IMG/VR virus record: IMGVR_UViG_3300044630_001736 | Location: 1 to 34,064 of that record | Direction: 5' to 3' (one strand) | From: a virus | Length of the DNA: 34,064 bases | Part shown: positions 24,077-31,772 of the stretch, one piece after another | Numbering within the stretch: position 1 is the stretch's first letter | Layout of the letters: every line of letters begins with the position of its first letter | The notes under the pieces: model-generated | Told to the model about the DNA's origin: nothing | Databases searched by the model: none | The model's input: the letters and a program-made list of their open reading frames with translations, nothing else | Translations under genes and position numbers: made by a program

Positions 24077-25552
24077 ATGAAAATATCTGACATCCTAGAA
24101 TCCACAATTACTGAAGCGCAGGGCGGAATGAGCAAACGTTGGCTGGAATCCCAGACAACTCCAATAGTATTTGCTGATGCTACTGGTATGACATATACCA
24201 TGGACAATTTGGTTTTACTACCCAATCAAGCACCTGCTTTGCCCATTGGCGAATTGGTGCAAGAATTAGAAGATAGTGCTGGTCAGCTGGGATTCAAAAC
24301 TAATGATATTAAAGTAATTAATCGTGCACCAGCCAAGCAAGGTGCTGGCATGTTGATTATTATGAAAAATCAAAAGAATAAGCGTGTGGCTTTCTTTAAA
24401 TTTTTCAATAAGCGAACTATGGATACCTTGGGTATGCACTGGAGTCCAGCTGATTTTGAAAAAGAAACTGGACTGTCATGGCAGCAAACTCGTATGACTG
24501 GCACAGGAAAAGAGCGTAAAGAAGAAGTAATAAGTCGCGCCAACTTAAAACCTCTGTTTGCAGTTCCTAGTAATACAAACCTGGCTGTAAGCGCAGTGCC
24601 TAATCAGGCTAAAAATATGTTAACATCAGAGCTGGGCGAAGATCTAGCCAGTAAGATGCAACAGCTATTAACATTGGCTATACAGGGAAGAAAGGATATG
24701 ATTCCTGGATTAGCACCATACGAGCGAGATATTCGTGTGGACTTTGGTGAAGTTGCAAGCCCATTGGCGCTAATTAATGGAAAACTATGTACTGGTAATT
24801 GGGCACAAGTTAATACTGAGCTGTTAAGTCCATTGGGCGCAAGTTGGGCTAATGCTACACAGGTATATTATCCAGCTGCTGGTAATGAGCCATTGTACGA
24901 CAGTCAGCTGGTATGGCCCAACGGTACCAAATTACGCATCAGTAATAAAGCCGAAGGTAAAGGTGGAGCAGCTAGTACGGTCAGTATTTTGGAAGTTATT
25001 ACCAAGTATCCTGAACGTTTTAGTAAACAGGATAGAGCCATGATGGCCCCTGGTGGTAAATATTATGATTTTGTTGAAGCACTTAACATTATTGCATCAA
25101 ACAAAAGTTTTGTTGGTCCAGTTAAACTAGCCATTCAATTTAAGTATATAGATGAGCAGGAAGGAGATGTAGTATTATCCTACCTGGAAAATAAGATTGC
25201 TTCTGGAACACAGGGTTTGACACCTAGACTTATCAAGATTTTAGAAGTTATGAAGGCCAAAACTGACCTTCCTGATTATAAAGTGTCTTATCATTTAATT
25301 GCGGCATTGGCTCGTGTGGTGGTGAATCACTTGAATCAAAATGTTGAACTAACTACTGAATTTTTTAAGTTTATCTTATCTAGAGCAAACTTAATTCAAG
25401 TAAATCAGTTTACTAGTCGCAAAGATGATGCCATTGGTTGGAACAGCTTTGAAGTGGTATGGCCACCAGTGTTTACTGGTAAAATTAAGTTTAGCGCCAG
25501 CGATTTTCAGAGTAACAAAAAGCCCACATCCAGGTTATCATTTAAAACCTAA
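24077..25552 (+). CDS. Putative packaged/injected protein with MK-leader, nuclease-like segment possible
   Basis: A 491-residue protein starting MKISDILESTITEA, the same MK..DILE/ITEA type of leader as the other packaged candidates. Most of the rest appears to be one folded alpha/beta protein. The stretch VDFGEVASPLALINGKL, followed some 60 residues later by LRISNKAEGKGGAAS, resembles the acidic-residue and S-x-K patterns of PD-(D/E)xK nucleases such as restriction-type enzymes, but this is weak. I start at ATG 24077 because a late box lies just before it; an upstream in-frame ATG lies inside the preceding gene. The gene stands alone among early or middle genes but has a late promoter, which fits a virion protein. 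Confidence 0.6.
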   Translation: MKISDILESTITEAQGGMSKRWLESQTTPIVFADATGMTYTMDNLVLLPNQAPALPIGELVQELEDSAGQLGFKTNDIKVINRAPAKQGAGMLIIMKNQKNKRVAFFKFFNKRTMDTLGMHWSPADFEKETGLSWQQTRMTGTGKERKEEVISRANLKPLFAVPSNTNLAVSAVPNQAKNMLTSELGEDLASKMQQLLTLAIQGRKDMIPGLAPYERDIRVDFGEVASPLALINGKLCTGNWAQVNTELLSPLGASWANATQVYYPAAGNEPLYDSQLVWPNGTKLRISNKAEGKGGAASTVSILEVITKYPERFSKQDRAMMAPGGKYYDFVEALNIIASNKSFVGPVKLAIQFKYIDEQEGDVVLSYLENKIASGTQGLTPRLIKILEVMKAKTDLPDYKVSYHLIAALARVVVNHLNQNVELTTEFFKFILSRANLIQVNQFTSRKDDAIGWNSFEVVWPPVFTGKIKFSASDFQSNKKPTSRLSFKT

Positions 25553-25558
25553 GATTGC

Positions 25559-25587
25559 TTGACTGATAATTCCCATTAATATATAAT
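25559..25587 (+). promoter_or_regulatory. Sigma70-type promoter for first tRNA group
   Basis: TTGACT (25559-25564), 17-base spacer, TATAAT (25582-25587). The -10 is perfect. The predicted start is near 25594, three bases before tRNA-Ile(CAT). Confidence 0.8.
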
Positions 25588-25596
25588 ATACATATT

Positions 25597-25672
25597 GCCC
25601 CTGTAGCTCAGTGGTTAGAGCAGAGGACTCATAATCCTTTGGTCCTTGGTTCAAATCCAAGTGGGGGCACCA
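25597..25672 (+). tRNA. tRNA-Ile2 (CAT, lysidine type) likely; CAU anticodon
   Basis: A complete cloverleaf: acceptor GCCCCTG/TGGGGGC, anticodon stem GAGGA/TCCTT, loop CTCATAA (anticodon CAT), T-arm CTTGG TTCAAAT CCAAG, discriminator A, encoded CCA. The body, especially GCTCAGTGGTTAGAGCAG and the GACTCATAATC region, is much closer to E. coli tRNA-Ile2 than to tRNA-Met, so it probably reads AUA after lysidine modification by the host. Confidence 0.85.
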
Positions 25673-25677
25673 ACAAT

Positions 25678-25752
25678 CTGGCGTTAGTTCAACGGATAGA
25701 ACATAGAGCTTCTACCTCTAGAATGTGGGTTCGATTCCTGCACGCCGGGCCA
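25678..25752 (+). tRNA. tRNA-Arg (TCT)
   Basis: Acceptor CTGGCGT/ACGCCGG (one T-G pair), anticodon stem TAGAG/CTCTA with loop CTTCTAC, anticodon TCT. T-loop GGTTCGATTCC. Discriminator G, encoded CCA. Five bases separate it from the preceding tRNA, so both come from one precursor. Confidence 0.9.
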
Positions 25753-25766
25753 ACAACGGGTGATAT

Positions 25767-26186
25767 ATGTTAGAATGTTTGATTTTAGGCGATAGTATTG
25801 CAGTGGGTACACACCAGTTTATGCCACAGTGTTCGGCGTATGCCAAAGGTGGTTGGAATACTTGGCAATGGAATCGTGATTATTTAAACAACGATTTAAC
25901 TGCCAATGTAGTGATCATTAGCTTGGGCAGTAACGATCATAAACACATCAAAACTGAACAAGAATTATTAAAGATGCGGGCCCGTGTCACGGCCAAGAGA
26001 GTGTATTGGGTTTTACCAGCTGGTAACTTAAAGGCCAGTGAAGTAAATATTCAATATATTCAAGCATTGGTCCGGGACATTGCCCATAAGTATGGTGATG
26101 TAGTACTGCCTATTAATGGATTACAGAAGGACGGAATCCATCCCAGTTGGTCTGGTTATCGAGATATTGCAGCAAAAGCCAAGTAG
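25767..26186 (+). CDS. SGNH/GDSL-family hydrolase
   Basis: A small 139-residue hydrolase with the SGNH blocks: LGDSIAVG (S10 nucleophile), G30 in KGGWNTW as the block II glycine, ISLGSND (N56 in block III) and KDGIHPSWSGY (D122 and H125 in block V). The family hydrolyses ester bonds in lipids or in O-acetylated glycans, so deacetylation of a surface polysaccharide or lipid is a plausible role. There is no signal peptide, so it would act in the cytoplasm or after lysis. The gene lies between tRNA-Arg (14 bases upstream) and tRNA-Leu (5 bases downstream), hence within a tRNA-containing transcript. Confidence 0.85.
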   Translation: MLECLILGDSIAVGTHQFMPQCSAYAKGGWNTWQWNRDYLNNDLTANVVIISLGSNDHKHIKTEQELLKMRARVTAKRVYWVLPAGNLKASEVNIQYIQALVRDIAHKYGDVVLPINGLQKDGIHPSWSGYRDIAAKAK

Positions 26187-26191
26187 TAAAT

Positions 26192-26276
26192 GCGAGTGTG
26201 GTGAAATAGGTAGACACAAGAGACTTAAAATCTCTCGGCGAAAGTCATGCCGGTTCGATTCCGGCCACTCGTACCA
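26192..26276 (+). tRNA. tRNA-Leu (TAA)
   Basis: An 85-base class II tRNA with a long variable arm. Acceptor GCGAGTG/CACTCGT, anticodon stem GAGAC/ATCTC region with loop holding TAA, T-arm GCCGGTTCGATTCCGGC, discriminator A, encoded CCA. The first acceptor pair is G-T. Confidence 0.9.
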
Positions 26277-26291
26277 ACTTATAAGAAAATA

Positions 26292-28010
26292 ATGAATCTG
26301 CTTTTTTACGCACCCAACCTCTTACAGAAGACTGCTCGCGGATTCTACCAGCATGTCCCCAGTAGTTACCTAATACTTAAAAATTATGTAAAGGAAAAGA
26401 ATCCTGAACTATTTGATAGTATACAATGGCACATACCTTTTTATGTCCATGAGCCAATGGATAAAGTTGTTACATTTATTAAAGACAACAAAATCGATTG
26501 CCTGGCTTTGGGGTTGTACATCTGGAATTATCAACATTGCTGTGATCTAGCACAAGAAGTTAAACGACAGTTTGGTGATGGTGTACAGATTGTAGTGGGC
26601 GGCCCCAATTGCTCCTCAGCCACTGATCCTGAATGGGCCGTAAATCATCCTTATTTTGATTTCAGTGTGGCAGGAGATGGTGAGCGACCCTTTGTGGATA
26701 TACTACAGCACATATCCGGTCTTAAGCGACTGAACCCCATCACTACTAAAAATATTGTATACAGGTCTGGTGACCAGATAGTCAAGACAGCTTACAAATA
26801 CTGGAAGCCCGACACTGAGACCAGTCCATATATTGAGCTCAAAGAAGAATTAGCTGAAATGGTCAGTAAGATTACTGATCAGAATGGTCGTGCTATTTTA
26901 ACTTATGAGACCAGTCGCGGTTGCCCCTACGGATGTACCTTTTGCGATTGGACTAGCGGCCTGACGCACAAAGTAAGTAAGCGTAAAGCTGACATGCGTC
27001 AGGAATTGAATCATATTATGGACTCTGGCATAGACACCATCTATCTAGGCGATGCTAACTACGGACAATGGGACTCGGATGTCGAACTCATGCGCCACAT
27101 GAGCCAGATGGCCAAGGAACGCGGTCTGGCCATTGGTACTTACAACATGAGTAAGAACAAGAAACACAACGTTGAGGCCATATTTGAAATTATGGCTGAA
27201 AATAAACTTATTGATTATTTTAAACTCAGTGTACAAGATTCTAACCCTGATGTGTTGGCAGCTATTGATCGACCAGACATCACCTGGGGAGAGCATGTGG
27301 CCATGAAGCAACGACTGGAAGCCAAGTTTCCAGACGTCTGGTCTGAAGTGGAAATCATCATGGGACTACCAGGACAGAGTCGCACCACCTGGCGGGAAAC
27401 TATCTATAAAACATTACAAGCTGGTGGCTTTCCGCGTGTCATGGGCTTTGAAGTACTGCCCCAGAGCCCTGCTGGGTATGATCAGGAATATCGAGCCAAA
27501 TGGCAAATATATAACAAAGTGGTCTGGTATCCCAAAGAGTATTGGTGTGACCCCACTGTGTCTGACCTGAGCTTAATAGCCAGACCCAGCAACACTGTTC
27601 TATCAACTACAACTTTTAGTATACAGGATCGTGTCTGGATGACAGTCTGGTTTATGTTTATCCAGGGCATCTTAAACAAGATGGATCTATTTGGATTCCT
27701 GTTTGACATGCGACGATTGGATTTACTGTTTCCATCAATCGAGTCTTTTCTGGAACGTATGGATGTAGATGCCAAAGTAGAAGCTATTATACCCAACCTG
27801 ACCGAGAATCTTAATCGTGAAATTCCAATATTTGGGTTGTCGAAACCCGAAGTGGACACAATTAAATTGATACGTCCAAACTTTATTATTGACGAAATTA
27901 TAGAAAATAACCGACAGGAATTCCTGGATTATATTGCAGAACAAGGGCTACTTTTGCAGTATATTGAATATAATGGCAAGCCCAAGAAGAACCGAGGATT
28001 AACATTATGA
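26292..28010 (+). CDS. B12-binding-type radical SAM protein
   Basis: A 572-residue enzyme with an N-terminal Rossmann-like region of the cobalamin-binding type (CLALGLYIWNYQHCCDLAQEVKRQFG, IVVGGPNCSS, FSVAGDGERPFVDIL) and a radical SAM core with CPYGCTFC (C211, C215, C218) followed by DWTSGL, then IDTIYLGDANYG and a long C-terminal helical region. Such enzymes perform methylations or ring rearrangements on small molecules or peptides; the substrate is unknown. The classical DxHxxG cobalamin His motif is not visible, so B12 may bind without base-off His or not at all. I start at ATG 26292, because an earlier in-frame ATG at 26247 lies inside tRNA-Leu. It overlaps the next gene by four bases. 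Confidence 0.85.
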   Translation: MNLLFYAPNLLQKTARGFYQHVPSSYLILKNYVKEKNPELFDSIQWHIPFYVHEPMDKVVTFIKDNKIDCLALGLYIWNYQHCCDLAQEVKRQFGDGVQIVVGGPNCSSATDPEWAVNHPYFDFSVAGDGERPFVDILQHISGLKRLNPITTKNIVYRSGDQIVKTAYKYWKPDTETSPYIELKEELAEMVSKITDQNGRAILTYETSRGCPYGCTFCDWTSGLTHKVSKRKADMRQELNHIMDSGIDTIYLGDANYGQWDSDVELMRHMSQMAKERGLAIGTYNMSKNKKHNVEAIFEIMAENKLIDYFKLSVQDSNPDVLAAIDRPDITWGEHVAMKQRLEAKFPDVWSEVEIIMGLPGQSRTTWRETIYKTLQAGGFPRVMGFEVLPQSPAGYDQEYRAKWQIYNKVVWYPKEYWCDPTVSDLSLIARPSNTVLSTTTFSIQDRVWMTVWFMFIQGILNKMDLFGFLFDMRRLDLLFPSIESFLERMDVDAKVEAIIPNLTENLNREIPIFGLSKPEVDTIKLIRPNFIIDEIIENNRQEFLDYIAEQGLLLQYIEYNGKPKKNRGLTL

Positions 28011-28693
28011 CCGAACGATATAAAAAATGGTACTACGGACATTGGCCACATCTGTCACATGGCATCAGTACCTGGCATTTCGACGACTCACGTCCGCCCG
28101 AGCCAGGCGCCGATTCTTTTTACACGCTGGGCAACATGGCAGTGGATGTTGGCATTTTAGCTGGTGAAAACCTAGAGAATTTACCCAGCGGTAGTTGGGC
28201 CCGCCGTGTTGCGTCCGAAGACGATCCTGAATACAAAAACAACATGGAAAACTTTCTGAAAAGTATCAACTGGGATCCAGAAAAGAAACATTTTGATCGT
28301 CTGAACTTAATGCATCTGTCACTGGCTCCTAGGATATTGGCAGCATTGGGTCTAACAGATGGTGAGATCTGGTTGCACTTACAGCAGACTGGTCAATCAT
28401 TGAATATGCACCTGGACCACTTGAGTGCGCCAGATGAGGACCCAACTACCATACGTAGATTTTTTGTCATGCTGGACAACTGGCATGCCGGGCAAGTTAT
28501 CATATTTGGTAATGGTGTGTTTACTCACTGGCGGGCTGGTGATGTGGTTTCATTTGATTGGCAGAACATGCCGCATGGAAGTGCCAACTTCAGCTGGAGC
28601 CCCAGACCCATGTTGCAGGTTACTGGATATGTTTCAGACAAAACACAACAACTGATCAACAATGCTGCGCCAGGCTTAAAAATTGAACTTTGA
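28007..28693 (+). CDS. 2OG-Fe(II) oxygenase-like protein (third in window)
   Basis: A 228-residue protein with a complete facial-triad pattern: SLNMHLDHLS (H135-x-D137), then MLDNWHAGQVIIFGNGVFTHWRAGDVVSFDWQNMPHGSANFSWSPRPMLQVTGY with distal H190 and R200 for the 2-oxoglutarate carboxylate. The GDVV.FDW..MPHG run is typical of the double-stranded beta helix. Substrate unknown. It is coupled by ATGA to the B12-type radical SAM gene, so the two may act in sequence, for example methylation or rearrangement followed by hydroxylation. This is distinct in sequence from the two oxygenases at 8.4-9.8 kb. Confidence 0.78.
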   Translation: MTERYKKWYYGHWPHLSHGISTWHFDDSRPPEPGADSFYTLGNMAVDVGILAGENLENLPSGSWARRVASEDDPEYKNNMENFLKSINWDPEKKHFDRLNLMHLSLAPRILAALGLTDGEIWLHLQQTGQSLNMHLDHLSAPDEDPTTIRRFFVMLDNWHAGQVIIFGNGVFTHWRAGDVVSFDWQNMPHGSANFSWSPRPMLQVTGYVSDKTQQLINNAAPGLKIEL

Positions 28694-29528
28694 TAATTTA
28701 TACATTGTAAGTCACCAACCTGGTGCACTGGGTGATAGTCTGGTGGCTTTCTTGTCCATGCACCAGAAACAAGCATCGTTCAGCATAGTGGGAAACCGTA
28801 TGCGTTCGGCGACGCCAGGTATATTACTAAACTGGGCTGTCTACTATAAAAATTGGTCCAGCCAGAAGGCAGACCCTAATTTGTATAAGCATCTGGACCT
28901 ACAACCTGATGTCAGTAATTTTGTTCAGGCACATTTCTTTTTAAAAGAACAGGAAATACTGGACAAGTTTCCAGGCAGCCGTGCTATACGATTGTTGGTG
29001 GAAAATCCCGATAACATGCAAATTTACTTTAAGTACCTGTATCAGAAACTTATGAATAAGTCCATGCATCGAGCCTGGCACGACCGATATCTGAAATTTG
29101 CCTGGTTGAACAATCCAGACACACAGCGTACTCTACTGTGTATGTGTTTAAATAAAACGCTGAGGGTTAAACATTATTGGACTGCTTGGTATATGGATAA
29201 TCAGGGATTGGATTTTAATCAGACGCCCAATCCCATGGAGTACTGGTTGGATCAGGAATACATACAAAACTTTCACCCTAATCTTAGTACCATGCTGGTG
29301 GATAATCAGAAAGCCATCGCCAGATGCGATGAGCCAGGTGTGATTGATCTATACATAGATCGTATCTGGCCCATTGGTGGTTCCAGTATGGACAAGACAG
29401 AGTATGAACGATTGTGTGAATTAACTGGATTGATGCCCAACTATGTGTTGGCCAAGACGTTCTGGAATTGGCGTGAGTCAACACAGCCCAATCCCAAACG
29501 GATAAAAGTAAGTAGAGACTGGATTTAA
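28683..29528 (+). CDS. Unknown protein (281 aa), possible nucleotide/sulfotransferase-like N-terminus
   Basis: I do not recognise a firm family. The N-terminus LYIVSHQPGALGDSLVAFLSMH is a strand-loop-helix that could be a phosphate-binding loop as in sulfotransferases, though the canonical GxxxSGT form is absent. The rest is rich in aromatic residues and helices (FKYLYQKLMNKSMHRAWHDRYLKFAWLNN, LTGLMPNYVLAKTFWNWRES). The start is a TTG at 28683 overlapping the preceding gene by 11 bases; the first in-frame ATG would remove the conserved-looking N-terminus. It converges with the TctC gene, the two stops overlapping by four bases. Context suggests a role with the preceding oxygenase and radical SAM enzymes. 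Confidence 0.5.
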   Translation: MNFDNLYIVSHQPGALGDSLVAFLSMHQKQASFSIVGNRMRSATPGILLNWAVYYKNWSSQKADPNLYKHLDLQPDVSNFVQAHFFLKEQEILDKFPGSRAIRLLVENPDNMQIYFKYLYQKLMNKSMHRAWHDRYLKFAWLNNPDTQRTLLCMCLNKTLRVKHYWTAWYMDNQGLDFNQTPNPMEYWLDQEYIQNFHPNLSTMLVDNQKAIARCDEPGVIDLYIDRIWPIGGSSMDKTEYERLCELTGLMPNYVLAKTFWNWRESTQPNPKRIKVSRDWI

Positions 29529-30430
29529 TTTATACGAATGCCATTAGTAGCACTACGCCAGTATTCAGTCTGTTGATTGAACCATTTAACGGTTTCAGCA
29601 GGATTGACATTTCCATTTACACAGTCGTCCACCGCATATGCAGACTTAACCAATGGATCTTTGCTAGCCTCCATTAGGATTTTTTGCATATCCTCAGCGA
29701 TCCAAGGTGGTATGGATTTAGGAGCAACTAGAGCGTGTGTGTTGACTACCAACTCAGCTTCTGGAATTCCCTGACTTTTAAACGTTCTCATACCAGGATA
29801 GCTTTCAGGTCCACTGATTCCCAGAACATTGAGTCGGTTGGTGTCAATAAACTGTTTTAGTTCACCAGGAAATCCCACAGCCATGTCTAGCGATCCGCCC
29901 AGCATGTCATTGATTGGTGCCATGGTTCCCTGATAAGGTATAGCTTCCATGTTGGGATAATGCTTTTTAAGGGTGGCAGTCAACAAATGAGTGGTGGTGC
30001 CTAGCCCGCTGACGCCCACTGTAATGCGAGCCGTTTTTGGCACGTCAGCCAATGTCTTATATTTTTTACTGACTACCACCATGGGTACTGCACATTGAAC
30101 CATCAGTGGGGTAAACTGACTAATTAAATGGCTACTGGTGGGAAAGAAGTTGGGACGTATAAAGAAGCTACTGGTTGCAGCCATTAGTGTAGGCCTATTG
30201 TTACTGGCCGCATAGTTGGCTGCAATGCTACTGCCAGCACCGGGTTTATTCTCCAGTACAAACACATAACGATTTTGTGAACGATTGGCCACTTCAATTA
30301 ATGCACGTGAATAGTTGGCCTGAGTGCTACCAATATTAAATGGCCAAACAATACCCACTGTTAGTGGTGTGTTGGCATTTGCTACAGTCATAGACAGACA
30401 AGATAGCAATAACACTATGAATTTCTTCAT
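29525..30430 (-). CDS. Periplasmic substrate-binding protein, TctC/Bug family
   Basis: This resembles the solute receptors of tripartite tricarboxylate transporters, which capture carboxylates or other small organics in the periplasm. A Sec signal peptide is clear: MKKFIVLLLSCLSMTVANA with a basic start, hydrophobic core and cleavage after A19. The mature part has the Bug hallmarks VENKPGAGS-like loop (ENKPGAGSSIAANYAA), the VGVSGLGTTTHLL beta-alpha unit, IPYQGTMAPINDMLGGSLDMAV and NVLGISGPE. At 301 aa it is a little short of typical 320-330, but all segments seem present. No membrane subunits are nearby, so it would feed or subvert the host transporter. It is inverted relative to its neighbours, with AAGGA before the ATG. 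Confidence 0.9.
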   Translation of the reverse strand: MKKFIVLLLSCLSMTVANANTPLTVGIVWPFNIGSTQANYSRALIEVANRSQNRYVFVLENKPGAGSSIAANYAASNNRPTLMAATSSFFIRPNFFPTSSHLISQFTPLMVQCAVPMVVVSKKYKTLADVPKTARITVGVSGLGTTTHLLTATLKKHYPNMEAIPYQGTMAPINDMLGGSLDMAVGFPGELKQFIDTNRLNVLGISGPESYPGMRTFKSQGIPEAELVVNTHALVAPKSIPPWIAEDMQKILMEASKDPLVKSAYAVDDCVNGNVNPAETVKWFNQQTEYWRSATNGIRIN

Positions 30431-30559
30431 TGGATATCCTTGTATAATTTGTATTTTAATAACTAGTAGTGGACTACATACGGACGGCGTTCTACGTGTA
30501 TCACAGTAGTAAAGGAGTCATTACTCCAAGCGTCTTGGGAAATTCCGACGTCAAATAAC
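30431..30559. other. Intergenic region between tctC-like and PP-loop genes
   Basis: This is the upstream region of the leftward TctC gene. I see a ribosome site for that gene, a small inverted repeat GGAGT/ACTCC at 30514-30527, and no convincing minus-strand late box or sigma70 promoter. How the TctC gene is transcribed is unclear. Confidence 0.4.
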
Positions 30560-30588
30560 TTGGCGTTGTTAATAATATTTAGTATACT
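30560..30588 (+). promoter_or_regulatory. Sigma70-type promoter for PP-loop gene
   Basis: TTGGCG (30560-30565), 17-base spacer, TATACT (30583-30588). Followed by a late-type box at 30599-30606, giving a second early-plus-late arrangement like that of gp32. Confidence 0.6.
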
Positions 30589-30598
30589 AGTGAAACCA

Positions 30599-30606
30599 CT
30601 TAAATA
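30599..30606 (+). promoter_or_regulatory. Late-promoter-like box abutting an ATG
   Basis: CTTAAATA ends six bases before the A of the ATG at 30612, the same placement as at 6103. Confidence 0.45.
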
Positions 30607-30611
30607 TTTCC

Positions 30612-31772
30612 ATGCTACCAGCCAAAACAACATTCAATCCAGATCAATTCGGTTATTACACTGTGGGTAACGATTTTCGCACTTATAGTAAACTGGAAGC
30701 TATGCAGACCATGCAGCGTACTGGCATTCACCTAGAATGGAATTTTAACAAAGAAGTATTTGGGTCTTACGACTGGAAGACTGAACCCACTGAAACACTG
30801 CCTGAACTATACCGCCAACGAGCACAACAAATTCGTGACAGTTACGATTATGTGGTTATATTTTACAGCGGTGGTGCTGATAGTTGGAACATACTCAATA
30901 CATTTCTGTCCAATGGTATACGTGTTGACGAGATAGCACATTGTTGGAGTCTGGCTGGTGATCGAACTCATAGTAGCTATTTCAATGAGGAAGTCTATCA
31001 TGTGGCTATACCCAATAGTCAAAAAATAAAAGAACAATACCCAGACATTAATCATCGTATCATTGACATCAGCCAGACAGTTAACGATATGTACTTGCAA
31101 GGCAGCAACAAGTTTGATTTTATATATTACACCAACAGCTTAATCAGTCCCAATGGTCTGGCCCGCAGTTATTTGCGTGAAACAGTTCCAGAGTATCGTA
31201 ACATGATAGCCAGTGGTCAGCGTGTGGCGTTTATCTGGGGCACTGAGAAGCCCAGACTGCATCTGCGTGATGGTAGATATGCCTGTCAGTTTCTAGACAT
31301 GTTTGATAATACCGTCAGTAGTCGATTACAGAGTATAGCATTAGACAAAGGATACTATGATGAACTGTTTTACTGGAGCCCGGCCGCAGTGCCAATAATC
31401 ATTAAACAATGTCACCTGATGCGCAGATTTCTGTCAGTGGCAGATCCCAGGCATGTGTGGCTAGAAGATCAGACAGGTCCATACGGAAAAACCAAACAGG
31501 GTAATCGTTGGTTAACCAATCATGGCCTTCACAGCATAATATATCCTGGGTGGGATGTGAACACATTTACCAATGGTAAAAACAATCAGAGTGTGATTGG
31601 GCCACGTGATCGATGGTTCTGGTCACAGGATCCAGAAACCAATCCCGGATTGAAAATATTCAATGCCGGGGTACAAAAGATTTTCAGCAGTATAGATCGT
31701 TACTGGTACAATGTGGAAACAGATTGGCGACGTGGATTTAAAAACTGCATTAACGAGTATTTTATTGAATGA
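30612..31772 (+). CDS. PP-loop (adenine nucleotide alpha-hydrolase) family protein
   Basis: The motif VVIFYSGGADSWNIL with S86-G-G-A-D-S91 is the pyrophosphate-binding PP-loop of N-type ATP pyrophosphatases, which adenylate a substrate before amidation, thiolation or ring closure (QueC, asparagine synthetase and similar). The 386-residue protein has a short N-terminal domain before the loop, and a long C-terminal region with many Trp/Tyr. It is not close enough to any named enzyme for me to assign a substrate; a modified-nucleoside or peptide-modification role are both possible. Two promoters precede it. Its stop overlaps the methyltransferase start (31769-31772). Confidence 0.75.
   Translation: MLPAKTTFNPDQFGYYTVGNDFRTYSKLEAMQTMQRTGIHLEWNFNKEVFGSYDWKTEPTETLPELYRQRAQQIRDSYDYVVIFYSGGADSWNILNTFLSNGIRVDEIAHCWSLAGDRTHSSYFNEEVYHVAIPNSQKIKEQYPDINHRIIDISQTVNDMYLQGSNKFDFIYYTNSLISPNGLARSYLRETVPEYRNMIASGQRVAFIWGTEKPRLHLRDGRYACQFLDMFDNTVSSRLQSIALDKGYYDELFYWSPAAVPIIIKQCHLMRRFLSVADPRHVWLEDQTGPYGKTKQGNRWLTNHGLHSIIYPGWDVNTFTNGKNNQSVIGPRDRWFWSQDPETNPGLKIFNAGVQKIFSSIDRYWYNVETDWRRGFKNCINEYFIE

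Noticed and set aside
25597-25672. tRNA-Met elongator for the CAT tRNA
   Set aside because: The body sequence is closer to E. coli tRNA-Ile2 than to tRNA-Met, though anticodon alone cannot decide.
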